Assembly (NCBI GenBank): GCA_900552465.1
Contig: URZO01000058.1
Location: 1-27,770, forward strand
Source: an uncultured Parabacteroides sp.
GTDB lineage: Bacteria; Bacteroidota; Bacteroidia; Bacteroidales; Tannerellaceae
DNA length: 27,770 nucleotides
Direction: 5' to 3'
Shown: piece by piece, positions 6,550-15,122 of the stretch
Numbering within the stretch: position 1 is the first letter of the stretch
How the letters are laid out: each line of letters starts with the position of its first letter
Notes under the pieces: model-generated
Seen by the model: only the letters and a program-made list of their open reading frames with translations
The model's database searches: none
What the model was told of the DNA's origin: nothing
Translations under genes and position numbers: made by a program

Positions 6550-8934
6550 ATGAAATACATCTGTTTGTTTATTGCAGCTTTTTGCTGTACGGCTCTTTGC
6601 CATGCTGCCGGTAATGACGGTGTGCGGGAAGTTGCTCCCGATGCCTCTCTCCTGACCCGTAAATGGGATGCTAACTGGGTCTCCTGCCCTGAGGTTTCTC
6701 TTTATGATTATGGTGTTTATCATTTCCGGAAGAGCTTCGAACTGGATCGTAAGCCGGACTCTTTTGTGATTAACATCTCTGCCGATAACCGTTACCGGCT
6801 TTTCGTGAACGGGACACCTGTCTGCTATGGACCGGCACGCGGTGATTTGAATCACTGGTATTTTGAGACGGTAGACATCGCTCCTCTATTGAAGGAGGGA
6901 CGGAATACGCTTGCCGCGATTGTCTGGAATGCCGGTGTTTATACGCCGGGGGCGCAAATGACATTGAAAACTGGACTGATCGTGCAGGGAAATACGGCCC
7001 GTGAAGCAATCGTAAATACTGATCCGAGCTGGAAAGTTTATCAAAATCCCGCTTACGCTCCTTCTGTCGAGAACCGGCAGGATGTCGGCTGCGCCGATGT
7101 GGTGGATGCTTCTTTATATCCCTGGGGTTGGGAAACGGCGGACTATGATGACAGTGCATGGAAAGAGGCCGTGCAGTTAGGACGCGGACAACCTTATGGA
7201 GTCGGAACCGGATACGACTGGGTGTTGTGCCAGCGTGATATCCCTTTGATGGAAGATTCTTTGATACGGATGCAGTCGGTCCGGCGTTCGGAAGGGTTGA
7301 CTGTTTCACCTGAGTTTCTGAAAGGAAACGCTCCGCTGGCGGTTCCTGCCAACCGGAAAGTCACGTTGCTGATAGACCAGTCTTACTTGACGAATGCTTA
7401 TCCGGAACTGAAGGTGTCGGGCGGCAAGGGCAGTGAGATACGGATGCGATATAGCGAGGCTTTGTATAAGGACGGCCAGAAAGGAAACCGTAACGATATA
7501 GAAGGACGCGAGGTTGGCGGATTTACGGATAAATTCTATCCCGATGGGGGAAGCGGCCGCCTGTTCCGTCCGTTGTGGTTCCGTACATACCGCTACCTGC
7601 AAGTAGAGATCGAGACGAAGGGAGAGCCGCTTACTTTATTGGATCTTTATGGAATGTATACCGCTTATCCGTTCAGGGAGAATGGCAGTTTCAGCAGTAA
7701 CCTACCCGAACTGCAAAAGATATGGGAAGTCGGTTGGCGTACGGCCCGCCTGTGTGCCAATGAGACTTATTACGATTGTCCGTACTATGAACAACTTCAA
7801 TATGTGGGCGATACACGCATCCAGGCATTGATATCCCTCTATGTCGACGGCGACGACCGGTTGATGCGGAAGGCTATCAGGATGTTCGACTATTCCCGTT
7901 CGTATGAAGGGATCACGACCAGCCGCTATCCGAGCCGGGTGCCGCAATATATCCCGCCTTTCTCGCTCTATTGGATCAATATGGTGCATGATTACTGGAT
8001 GTACAGGGACGATCCGGCTTTTGTGAAAAGCTGTATGCCGGGCGTAAAGAGCGTATTGGAATGGTTTACGGGCAAGATCGATCCGGCAACCGGAATCCTG
8101 GGGCCGGTTCCTCACTGGAACTTCATCGACTGGCCGAAGCAGTGGCCCTGGAACAATGACTTGCCGCTGGGTGGAACGCATAAGGCGGCTATTACCGGAG
8201 CTTCTTCTATTCTTTCCCTTCAACTGGCTTATACGCTGAAGGATGCGATCGAGTTGCTGAAGGAATTCGGTGAAACCGATTTGGCCCGGTCTTATGAAAA
8301 GGTGTATGATTCCTTGTGCCGGCATACCTGGAATAAATGCTGGAATGAAGAAAAGCAGATGCTTGCGGATGATCCGGACGAAGTAAGTTACAGCCAGCAT
8401 GCCAATATCATGGGAATCCTTTCGGATGCCGTACCGCAGGAGAAGCAACAGACGCTGTTTAATAAATTGAATACGGACCCCTCTTTGATCCAGGCGACTT
8501 TCTATTATCGCTTTTACCTGTTCCGTGCGTTGAAAAAGGTAGGACTGGCCGATCACTATACGGAGATGCTGAAACCCTGGCAGGATATGCTGGCGATCGG
8601 ATTGACTACGTTTGCCGAAAATCCGGAACCGACCCGTTCGGACTGCCATGCTTGGAGCGCAAGCCCTGTCTATGATTTCTTGGCTACTGTCTGTGGTGTG
8701 GAACCGGCCGAACCGGGATTCCGCTCGGTGCGTGTCGCCCCTCATTTGGGATCGTTGAAACAGGTCGAAGGAAAAATCCCTCATCCAGCGGGCATCATCG
8801 AGGTTCGTTTGAAAAAGTCTGGTAAAGGACTTTCCGGAACTGTTATCCTGCCGGCTTCATTAACCGGAACATTTGTTTGGGGAGGAAAGCAGCTAAGGCT
8901 TGCCGGAGGTAAGAATGAGATAAAAATCCAATGA
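6550..8934 (+). CDS. GH78-like alpha-L-rhamnosidase, second copy, atypical C-terminal motif
   Basis: A 794-residue protein. I choose the ATG at 6550 because it opens a clean signal peptide (MKYICLFIAAFCCTALCHAAG); the upstream in-frame TTG at 6529 only adds polar residues. The GH78 signature DCPYYEQLQYVGD gives D409, E414 and D421 with canonical spacing. The N-terminal part (about 100-200) resembles the rhamnosidase N domain (YHFRKSFEL...ISADNRYRLFVNG). Where the first enzyme has WERWE, this one has CHAWSASP with H700, so the usual general-base glutamate is not apparent. It may belong to a different GH78 subgroup with altered specificity or mechanism. It shares the first enzyme's layout but little exact sequence, so it is not a recent duplicate. 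It is probably cotranscribed and secreted. Confidence 0.82.
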   Translation: MKYICLFIAAFCCTALCHAAGNDGVREVAPDASLLTRKWDANWVSCPEVSLYDYGVYHFRKSFELDRKPDSFVINISADNRYRLFVNGTPVCYGPARGDLNHWYFETVDIAPLLKEGRNTLAAIVWNAGVYTPGAQMTLKTGLIVQGNTAREAIVNTDPSWKVYQNPAYAPSVENRQDVGCADVVDASLYPWGWETADYDDSAWKEAVQLGRGQPYGVGTGYDWVLCQRDIPLMEDSLIRMQSVRRSEGLTVSPEFLKGNAPLAVPANRKVTLLIDQSYLTNAYPELKVSGGKGSEIRMRYSEALYKDGQKGNRNDIEGREVGGFTDKFYPDGGSGRLFRPLWFRTYRYLQVEIETKGEPLTLLDLYGMYTAYPFRENGSFSSNLPELQKIWEVGWRTARLCANETYYDCPYYEQLQYVGDTRIQALISLYVDGDDRLMRKAIRMFDYSRSYEGITTSRYPSRVPQYIPPFSLYWINMVHDYWMYRDDPAFVKSCMPGVKSVLEWFTGKIDPATGILGPVPHWNFIDWPKQWPWNNDLPLGGTHKAAITGASSILSLQLAYTLKDAIELLKEFGETDLARSYEKVYDSLCRHTWNKCWNEEKQMLADDPDEVSYSQHANIMGILSDAVPQEKQQTLFNKLNTDPSLIQATFYYRFYLFRALKKVGLADHYTEMLKPWQDMLAIGLTTFAENPEPTRSDCHAWSASPVYDFLATVCGVEPAEPGFRSVRVAPHLGSLKQVEGKIPHPAGIIEVRLKKSGKGLSGTVILPASLTGTFVWGGKQLRLAGGKNEIKIQ

Positions 8935-8993
8935 CCGGCTGACATACTTGTACCGGTTATCCTGTGATTCCTACAGCGGGATGCCGGTTATAT

Positions 8994-9054
8994 TCAATAA
9001 ACTCAAAGGGTGAAGAAGTGTGAGCAATATCTCTTCACCCTTTGAGTTTATTGA
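8994..9054 (+). terminator. 23-bp perfect hairpin after the rhamnosidase operon
   Basis: Bases 8994-9016 and 9032-9054 are perfect inverted repeats with a 15-nt loop; the stem core is CTCAAAGGGTGAAGA against TCTTCACCCTTTGAG. It lies 59 nt after the second rhamnosidase stop and ends 13 nt before the next start codon. The base of the stem is T-rich but no clean T run follows. It is probably a (possibly bidirectional) terminator, with a role as a 5'UTR structure for the next gene as an alternative. Confidence 0.6.
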
Positions 9055-9067
9055 TATAAATAAAATT

Positions 9068-9517
9068 ATGAGTATGAAAATTGTGACTTTGCTGATTTTG
9101 TCTTTGTGTGTTTCATCATCCATAAAGGCTAAAGGGATAGAGCTGGAACCCCGGATCGGGTGCTCTGTCTCCGACTATTATAATTACGGGATGTTCTTAG
9201 GTAGTATGGCCTCTTTCCGGCTGATCGACCAGCTCTATGTCCAGCCCGGAATATTACTGAACATTTCCAAACCGGGTGGTGGCAAAGAAGTTTTTATTCC
9301 TGTTTATGCATCTTACCGGATTCCTGTATACAAAACAACCATAAGATTGAATGTCGGACCTTATATGAAATTCTGCAACCATACGAATGCCGGGGCCTCT
9401 GCGGAAGGAGGAGCCGAATACCGGAATTTCTATGCCGGAGTTGCTTATACCCAGGATCTTTCATGGCTTGCAAGGATGGAATTCTGTTTGTCGGTGGGAT
9501 ATAAGTTCAAATTATGA
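9068..9517 (+). CDS. Small outer-membrane beta-barrel-like protein, unknown function
   Basis: A 149-residue protein with an N-terminal signal peptide (MSMKIVTLLILSLCVSSSIKAKG), followed by alternating-residue amphipathic strands (LYVQPGILLNIS, VFIPVYASYRIPVY, IRLNVGPYMKF, FYAGVAYTQDL). It ends in an aromatic/hydrophobic strand (FCLSVGYKFKL), as outer-membrane barrels do. This pattern fits the small 'outer membrane beta-barrel' (PorT-like) group; the substrate or partner is unknown. The open frame extends to a GTG at 9020, but that lies in the loop of the preceding hairpin, so I use the ATG at 9068 (ATG 9074 is equally possible). No strong promoter is seen between hairpin and start, so it may depend on read-through from the rhamnosidases. 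Confidence 0.65.
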   Translation: MSMKIVTLLILSLCVSSSIKAKGIELEPRIGCSVSDYYNYGMFLGSMASFRLIDQLYVQPGILLNISKPGGGKEVFIPVYASYRIPVYKTTIRLNVGPYMKFCNHTNAGASAEGGAEYRNFYAGVAYTQDLSWLARMEFCLSVGYKFKL

Positions 9518-9637
9518 CGATAATGTCAGTATCCTGTCATCCAAATGTCGGCAAATCTTCAGATTTTATTCTGTTATTCAGGTAATTCTTTAATATATTT
9601 CTAATCTCTTCCACACAATTTATAGCGTATCAGGGCG

Positions 9638-9666
9638 TTGGTATTAAACGTAAATGCTTACCTTTG
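9638..9666 (+). promoter_or_regulatory. Promoter of the DUF2723 gene
   Basis: TTG (9638-9640) and TACCTTTG (9659-9666) are separated by 18 nt, a good Bacteroidetes -33/-7 pair. The -7 box is 63 nt before the ATG, giving a 5'UTR of roughly 55 nt. Confidence 0.7.
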
Positions 9667-9729
9667 CGGCCGACTGTCCGTGTGAGGATAGAAGATTAAG
9701 ACAATTAATTATTACACTTTATACAAAGT

Positions 9730-12700
9730 ATGGGAAAGTATAAATTGATCAACAACGTGTTGGGCTGGATTGTTTTCGCGATCGCTTCAACCGTCTATTT
9801 GATGACTATTGAACCCACTGCCAGTTTCTGGGATTGTGGTGAGTTCATTTCTTCAGCCTACAAGCTGGAAGTTGGGCACCCGCCCGGAGCACCGTTCTTT
9901 ATGTTGACGGCAAACCTGTTTACACAACTCGCATCCGACTCTGCCACAGTTGCAAAGATGGTGAACTCGATGTCTGCTTTATTTAGCGGACTGACCATCT
10001 TGTTCCTTTTCTGGAGCATCACCCATCTTGCCCGCAAGATTATGGTGAAAGACGGCGAAGAAGCCTCTTTAGGACAGATGATCACCATTATGGGTAGCGG
10101 CCTGGTCGGTGCATTGGCTTATACTTTCAGCGATACCTTCTGGTTCAGTGCTGTGGAAGGAGAGGTTTATGCCTATTCATCCCTCTTTACGGCAGTCGTT
10201 TTCTGGCTGATCCTGAAATGGGAGGCTGTTGCCGACAAACCGCATGCAGACCGCTGGATCGTGCTGATCGCTTACCTGATGGGGCTGAGTATCGGTGTCC
10301 ACCTGCTGAACTTGTTGTGTATCCCGGCTATCGTGCTGGTATATTACTATAAGAAATTCCCGAACCCGACCATGAAGGGTACGCTGGTTGCCCTGGTTGT
10401 CTCCTTCGCTATCGTCGCCCTGATGATGTACGGGGTGGTGCAGGGGCTGGTCGAGGTCTGCGGTTATTTCGAACTTTTGTTCGTCAACGTACTGGGTATG
10501 CCTTACAACTCGGGAGTATTCGCTTATGTGATTATTGTTGCCGGCGTCTTGATCTGGTCTATCTGGGAAACGATGCGCGACGAGATCCATCCGACACGGA
10601 TGAAGATTGCCTTTATCCTGTCGGTCGTACTGATCGGTATCCCATTTATCGGTAGCGGGTATGTACTGGCTGTGATTCTGACGGCAGCTTTGAGCCTTTA
10701 CCTGTTTAAGAGCAAGAAGGTTGACATCAAGACACTGAATACGATCCTGGTCTGCCTGATGGTAGTCGTTGTCGGTTATTCTTCGTATGCACTGACACTG
10801 ATCCGTGCAACAGCCGACACGCCGATGAACCAGAATGCACCGAGCGACATCTTTACGCTGCGTACCTATCTGGCACGTGAACAATATGGTAAGACACCGC
10901 TTCTCTACGGACAGACATACGTCTCCGAAGTGCAGCGTGAAAACCAGGGGGGCAGTTGCGTCCCCGTCACGACGGAAGGCGAACCGACCTGGAGCCGCGT
11001 GATCAAGAAAGACAAGAACGAGAAAGACCGTTATTATGTTTCCCGCACAGATCAGGAATATAAGTATGTGGACGAGCTGAATATGCTCTTCCCGCGTATG
11101 TTCAGTACCGATGCGCGCCATGTCGAAGCCTATAAGGAATGGGCGCAGGTCAAAGGTCAGCCGGTGAAGTATAACTATTGCGGCGAGATCAAGAGCGTGA
11201 TGAAGCCGACGTTTGCGGAAAACCTGCGCTACTTCTTCTCTTATCAGTTGAACTTTATGTACTGGCGCTACTTCATGTGGAACTTCTCCGGTCGTCAGAA
11301 CGACATCCAGGGAAATGGCGAAGTGCTGAATGGTAACTGGATTACCGGTATTCCGTTTATCGACGAGGTATTGGTAGGTCCGCAGGAGGATATGCCGTAC
11401 GATATTATCAATAATAAAGGACATAATGTCTACTATATGCTGCCCCTGCTGTTAGGTATTCTGGGGCTGTTGTTCCAGGCCTATTCCGGACAGAAAGGAA
11501 TCCAGAGCTTCTGGGTTACATTCTTCCTGTTCTTTATGACGGGTCTGGCCATCGTGCTCTATCTGAACCAGACGCCCTATCAGCCGCGTGAGCGAGACTA
11601 TGCGTATGCCGGCTCGTTCTATGCCTTCTGTATCTGGATCGGATTCGGTGTCGCGGCCTTGGCAAAGGGACTGGAGCGCTATGGCAAACTGAATCCGGTA
11701 ATCGCCGGTTCGGTGGCGACTGTGCTCTGTCTGTTCGTACCTATCCAGATGGCCGGTCAGAACTGGGACGACCACGACCGCTCGGGCCGTTATGTATGCC
11801 GTGATTTCGGAGCAAACTACCTGGAATCATGCGAACCGAACGCTGTGATCTTTACCAATGGCGACAACGATACCTTCCCGCTGTGGTACGCCCAGGAGGT
11901 TGAAGGCATCCGTACCGATGTCCGTGTATGTAACACCAGCTACCTGCAGACAGACTGGTATATCGACCAGATGAAGAAACAGGCTTACGAGTCCGCTCCG
12001 CTGCCGATCACCTGGACACGCGACCAGTATATCCAGGGAACGCGCGATGCTGCCTATATATTCCCGTTGACAAAAGACTCGATCGACCTGAATACGGCCT
12101 TGAACTTCGTCCGTAGCGATGACCCGAAATTCAAGAAGATCCCGGGCATCAACCAGGAACTGGATTATATCCCTGCCGACAGACTTTATTATAAGGTCGA
12201 CTCGGTTGCCGGAGCCAAAGTATTGGGTGGCAAGACGGATGGAATGGTCAACCAGATGATGATCGACCTGAGAGGCAAGAACGCCTTAGGCAAGCAGGAG
12301 TTGACAATCCTCGATATGTTGCAGACCAACAATTTCGAACGTCCGATCTATTATGCCATCACGGTTAGCCCTGACCAGTTCGTCAAGCTGGACGGTTACT
12401 TCGAGCAGACCGGCCTGGCTTACCAGATCGTTCCGAAACAAGCCAATAAATCGGTCAACACCGATAAGATGTACGACAACGTGATGAACAAATTCAAATG
12501 GGGCGGCGTGGATAAACCGGGCGTTTACATCGACGAAAATGTCATGCGTATGTGCAAGAGCTACCGTACGATGCTGTTCAACAAGCTGGCAGAAGCATTG
12601 CTGAGAGAAGGTAAAAACGACAAAGCGTTGGCTGTATTGGATAAGTCCATGCAGGTATTGCCGCCGGAAAATGTACCGTTGGATTATTCAGCGATTTCGA

Positions 12701-12969
12701 CCGGAGAGTTGTACTATGCATTGGGCCAGAAAGAGAAGGCAGAGGAAATCTTTACTGTCGTTGCCGACAATGCGATGCGCAACCTCAACTGGTTCTACCG
12801 CCTGAGCCCGGCGCAGATGGCTTCGATCGACTCTGAATTGTATTACAGTCTGTATACACTTAATCAGGTATTGTTAATTAGCAAACATTATAACCCCGAA
12901 TTCGGTAAGAAATATCAGGAAGAGTTTGACAACTACCGTATGGCTTACGAGTCGGTGCGTAAAGAATAG
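9730..12969 (+). CDS. DUF2723 (GT117-type) polytopic glycosyltransferase-like protein
   Basis: A 1079-residue protein with a multi-pass membrane N-terminal half (several hydrophobic segments between about 10 and 355, more at about 575-680) and a large soluble C-terminal region ending in TPR-like helices (about 950-1079, for example LREGKNDKALAVLDKSMQVLP). The first loop after TM1 carries PTASFWDCGEFI with D35 and E38, then HPPGAP (50-55), the conserved DUF2723 signature and the usual place for acidic catalytic residues in GT-C enzymes. Human TMEM260, of the same family, is an O-mannosyltransferase. A role in periplasmic protein O-glycosylation here is inference. The gene has its own promoter and is followed after 2 bp by a CE4 deacetylase gene, so the two are cotranscribed. 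No odd codon use or breaks are seen. Confidence 0.85.
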   Translation: MGKYKLINNVLGWIVFAIASTVYLMTIEPTASFWDCGEFISSAYKLEVGHPPGAPFFMLTANLFTQLASDSATVAKMVNSMSALFSGLTILFLFWSITHLARKIMVKDGEEASLGQMITIMGSGLVGALAYTFSDTFWFSAVEGEVYAYSSLFTAVVFWLILKWEAVADKPHADRWIVLIAYLMGLSIGVHLLNLLCIPAIVLVYYYKKFPNPTMKGTLVALVVSFAIVALMMYGVVQGLVEVCGYFELLFVNVLGMPYNSGVFAYVIIVAGVLIWSIWETMRDEIHPTRMKIAFILSVVLIGIPFIGSGYVLAVILTAALSLYLFKSKKVDIKTLNTILVCLMVVVVGYSSYALTLIRATADTPMNQNAPSDIFTLRTYLAREQYGKTPLLYGQTYVSEVQRENQGGSCVPVTTEGEPTWSRVIKKDKNEKDRYYVSRTDQEYKYVDELNMLFPRMFSTDARHVEAYKEWAQVKGQPVKYNYCGEIKSVMKPTFAENLRYFFSYQLNFMYWRYFMWNFSGRQNDIQGNGEVLNGNWITGIPFIDEVLVGPQEDMPYDIINNKGHNVYYMLPLLLGILGLLFQAYSGQKGIQSFWVTFFLFFMTGLAIVLYLNQTPYQPRERDYAYAGSFYAFCIWIGFGVAALAKGLERYGKLNPVIAGSVATVLCLFVPIQMAGQNWDDHDRSGRYVCRDFGANYLESCEPNAVIFTNGDNDTFPLWYAQEVEGIRTDVRVCNTSYLQTDWYIDQMKKQAYESAPLPITWTRDQYIQGTRDAAYIFPLTKDSIDLNTALNFVRSDDPKFKKIPGINQELDYIPADRLYYKVDSVAGAKVLGGKTDGMVNQMMIDLRGKNALGKQELTILDMLQTNNFERPIYYAITVSPDQFVKLDGYFEQTGLAYQIVPKQANKSVNTDKMYDNVMNKFKWGGVDKPGVYIDENVMRMCKSYRTMLFNKLAEALLREGKNDKALAVLDKSMQVLPPENVPLDYSAISTGELYYALGQKEKAEEIFTVVADNAMRNLNWFYRLSPAQMASIDSELYYSLYTLNQVLLISKHYNPEFGKKYQEEFDNYRMAYESVRKE

Positions 12970-12971
12970 AT

Positions 12972-13583
12972 ATGTTTATAGAACAACCGCCCTGGTTCTA
13001 CAGGGTCCTGTTTCCAGGGGTAATCTGGAGGATTCCGGCTAAGAAGAAGTGTGTATATCTCACCTTCGACGATGGCCCTATCCCCGAGATTACCCCTTGG
13101 GTATTGGATATACTCGATAAATATGGCGTGAAGGCCACCTTTTTCTGTGTAGGAGACAACGTCCGCAAGTATCCGGAGACCTACCAGATGGTGCTCGACC
13201 GCGGCCACCGTGTCGGTAACCATACGTTCAACCACATCCAGGGAATACGCTTCTGGACGAAGAACTATCTGGCAAACGTCGAGAAGGCTGCCGGATACAT
13301 CAAGAGTAACCTTTTCCGTCCGCCCCACGGCCACATGCGTTTTCCGCAAGTGGTCTTCCTCAGGAAGCACTACCGGATCATCATGTGGGATGTCGTGACA
13401 CGCGACTACAGTCCGCACATGACGCCAAACGGAGTCTTCAACGTCGTCAAAAACTATACGCGCAACGGCTCTGTCATCGTCTTCCACGATTCGCTGAAAG
13501 CCGAAAGCAACATGCGCGAAGCCATGCCCCGCGCCATCGAGTGGTTGCAGGAGCAGGGGTATGAGTTTAAGGTGTTTGATTAA
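12972..13583 (+). CDS. Polysaccharide deacetylase (CE4, NodB homology)
   Basis: A 203-residue single-domain CE4 enzyme. All five NodB motifs are visible: TFDDGP at 31-36 (catalytic D33, metal D34), HTFNH at 84-88 (metal H84 and H88), RPPHGH at 116-121, WDVVTRDY at 139-146, and VFHDS at 170-174 with catalytic H172. These metal-dependent enzymes remove N- or O-acetyl groups from chitin, peptidoglycan or polysaccharides. There is no signal peptide, only a hydrophobic-aromatic N-terminus (PPWFYRVLFPGVIW), so it is either cytoplasmic or membrane-associated. It begins 2 bp after the DUF2723 gene, which suggests the two act on related glycans, but the substrate cannot be read from the sequence. Confidence 0.9.
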   Translation: MFIEQPPWFYRVLFPGVIWRIPAKKKCVYLTFDDGPIPEITPWVLDILDKYGVKATFFCVGDNVRKYPETYQMVLDRGHRVGNHTFNHIQGIRFWTKNYLANVEKAAGYIKSNLFRPPHGHMRFPQVVFLRKHYRIIMWDVVTRDYSPHMTPNGVFNVVKNYTRNGSVIVFHDSLKAESNMREAMPRAIEWLQEQGYEFKVFD

Positions 13584-13633
13584 TGCCAAACACTGATTTT
13601 GCAGATTATTAATAACCTAAAAGATTAAATACC

Positions 13634-14923
13634 ATGAAACGTCTATTGAAAAGCATTACCTTCCTGTTGATGTTGTGCATCGCCTTCGCCGGCAATGCGC
13701 AGGAATTACGGGAAAAGCTGGCTGGCCTGAAAGGCATCAGCGGCATCGAAAAACTCGAATCGGACCATTACGCCGAGAAATACCTCGTCCGCATCACCCA
13801 GCCGGTCGATCATAAGAACCCGGCTGCCGGGACATTCACCCAGCGTGTGATCGTCGCCCATGTCGGTTTCGACCGCCCTACTATCTTGGTGACCGAAGGC
13901 TATGGTGCCGCCTACGCCCTCAATCCCCGCTACCAGGAAGAACTTTCGAAGCTGCTTAACGCCAATATGGTCTTTGTGGAATACCGTTATTTCCTGGAAT
14001 CCACCCCGGAGCCTTGTAACTGGGACTATCTGACTGCCGAAAATTCGGCTTACGACCTCCATAACGTCAACCGGACCTTCCGCCAGCTCTACACCGGCAA
14101 GTGGGTCAGTACCGGCATTAGCAAAGGCGGACAGACCACCTGCCTGTACCGCGCCTGGTTTCCGGACGATGTCGATTTCTCCGTACCATACGTCGCCCCT
14201 TTGAACCGGGGAGTCGAGGATGGTCGTCACGAACCGTTCCTGCGTAAAGTCGGTACGAAGAAAGACCGCCGGAAGATCGAAGCCTTCCAAACGGAAATCC
14301 TGAAACGTAAATCCGAAATCGTCCCGATGTTGGAGACTTTCTGTCGCGATAAGGGGCTGAAGTTCCGCATCCCGATGGCCGAAGTGCTGGACTATTGCGT
14401 GCTCGAATACCCGTTTGCCCTCTGGCAATGGGGGACGCCGACCAACGTGATTCCGCCCCTCTCTTCCGACACGAAAACATTGTTTTACCACTTAGCCGAC
14501 ATCAGCGGCCCGGATTATTTTGCCGAAGACCAGCCGAACATCTCCTTCTTCGTCCAGGCCGCCCGCGAACTGGGTTACTATGGCTACGACACGAAGCCCT
14601 TCCGGAAGTACCTGACAATTGACAGCAGCCGGGGTTACCTGAACCGTATCATGCTGCCCCGTGAATTGGTCGACCGCGTGGAATACCGTCCGGAACTCTA
14701 TCATAAAGTCTACGATTTCCTGAAGAACAATGACCCGAAAATGATCTTCATCTACGGCGAAGTAGACCCGTGGAGTGCGACCCGCGTCCCCACTTTCAAA
14801 GGCAAGGTAAACGAACAAATCTACATCCAGCCCGGAGGCAGCCACCGTTCCCGCATCAGCAACATGCCGGAAGAGATGAAAGAAAAGATATTGACGCAGA
14901 TCAATAAGTGGTTGGCGGAGTAG
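13634..14923 (+). CDS. Secreted serine aminopeptidase, S37 type
   Basis: A 429-residue protein with signal peptide MKRLLKSITFLLMLCIAFAGNAQ and an alpha/beta-hydrolase fold of the peptidase S37 (PS-10/tripeptidyl aminopeptidase-like, related to S28) type. The nucleophile elbow is TGISKGGQT with S163. D378 in YGEVDPWSA and H404 in GGSHRSR complete the probable triad. TEGYGAAY (87-94) probably forms the oxyanion-side loop. It presumably trims short peptides in the periplasm or outside the cell. It lies 50 nt after the deacetylase gene with no recognisable promoter between them. Its stop codon abuts the AACGAAT array: the last base of the stop is the first base of the array's outer arm. Confidence 0.85.
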   Translation: MKRLLKSITFLLMLCIAFAGNAQELREKLAGLKGISGIEKLESDHYAEKYLVRITQPVDHKNPAAGTFTQRVIVAHVGFDRPTILVTEGYGAAYALNPRYQEELSKLLNANMVFVEYRYFLESTPEPCNWDYLTAENSAYDLHNVNRTFRQLYTGKWVSTGISKGGQTTCLYRAWFPDDVDFSVPYVAPLNRGVEDGRHEPFLRKVGTKKDRRKIEAFQTEILKRKSEIVPMLETFCRDKGLKFRIPMAEVLDYCVLEYPFALWQWGTPTNVIPPLSSDTKTLFYHLADISGPDYFAEDQPNISFFVQAARELGYYGYDTKPFRKYLTIDSSRGYLNRIMLPRELVDRVEYRPELYHKVYDFLKNNDPKMIFIYGEVDPWSATRVPTFKGKVNEQIYIQPGGSHRSRISNMPEEMKEKILTQINKWLAE

Positions 14924-15083
14924 CAGATTCGTTGAAGAGGTGTTAGAATAACGAATCTGAATTTTGTATTCGTTTAATCGATATTGTAATAACGAATATA
15001 GAATTGGGATTCGTTATTATAGCGCTGTTTCAACGAATATATATTTAGGATTCGTTATTCCGATTCTGTTTCAACGAATCTGC
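14923..15083. repeat. Array of eight AACGAAT half-sites in palindromic register, 41-bp period
   Basis: This fills most of the 199-bp gap before the AraC-type gene. Four 30-bp units, each ATTCGTT-N16-AACGAAT, start at 14927, 14968, 15009 and 15050, exactly 41 bp apart, with 11-bp spacers. Units 3 and 4 agree in 24 of 30 bases and differ only in the central six. The whole block is symmetric about position 15003, with arm GCAGATTCGTTGAA (14923-14936) complementary to 15070-15083. The other half-sites pair in the same register. It could be a cooperative operator array, a long structured RNA or a small inverted-repeat element. It is not a CRISPR array. Confidence 0.9.
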
Positions 15084-15122
15084 AGCTCGGAAAGCTGATC
15101 TTTAACTCTAAATACAGATAAA

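Noticed and set aside
7702..8784. Minus-strand open frame of 360 codons opposite the second rhamnosidase
   Set aside because: No recognisable family, no promoter, Arg/Gln-rich shadow of a well supported gene.
9020..9067. GTG-initiated extension of the small barrel-like protein
   Set aside because: The GTG lies in the loop of a 23-bp hairpin and precedes a clean signal peptide at ATG 9068/9074.
10177..11424. Long minus-strand open frame (415 codons) opposite the DUF2723 gene
   Set aside because: Composition is His/Gln/Asp-rich without motifs. The plus strand carries a clear conserved membrane protein. It is a codon-bias shadow.
13706..14491. Minus-strand open frame of 261 codons opposite the S37 peptidase
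   Set aside because: The opposite strand has signal peptide and catalytic triad. This frame has neither start signal nor motif.
14923..15083. CRISPR array
   Set aside because: The units are palindromic half-sites with divergent centres, not identical repeats with unique spacers. No cas genes are nearby.
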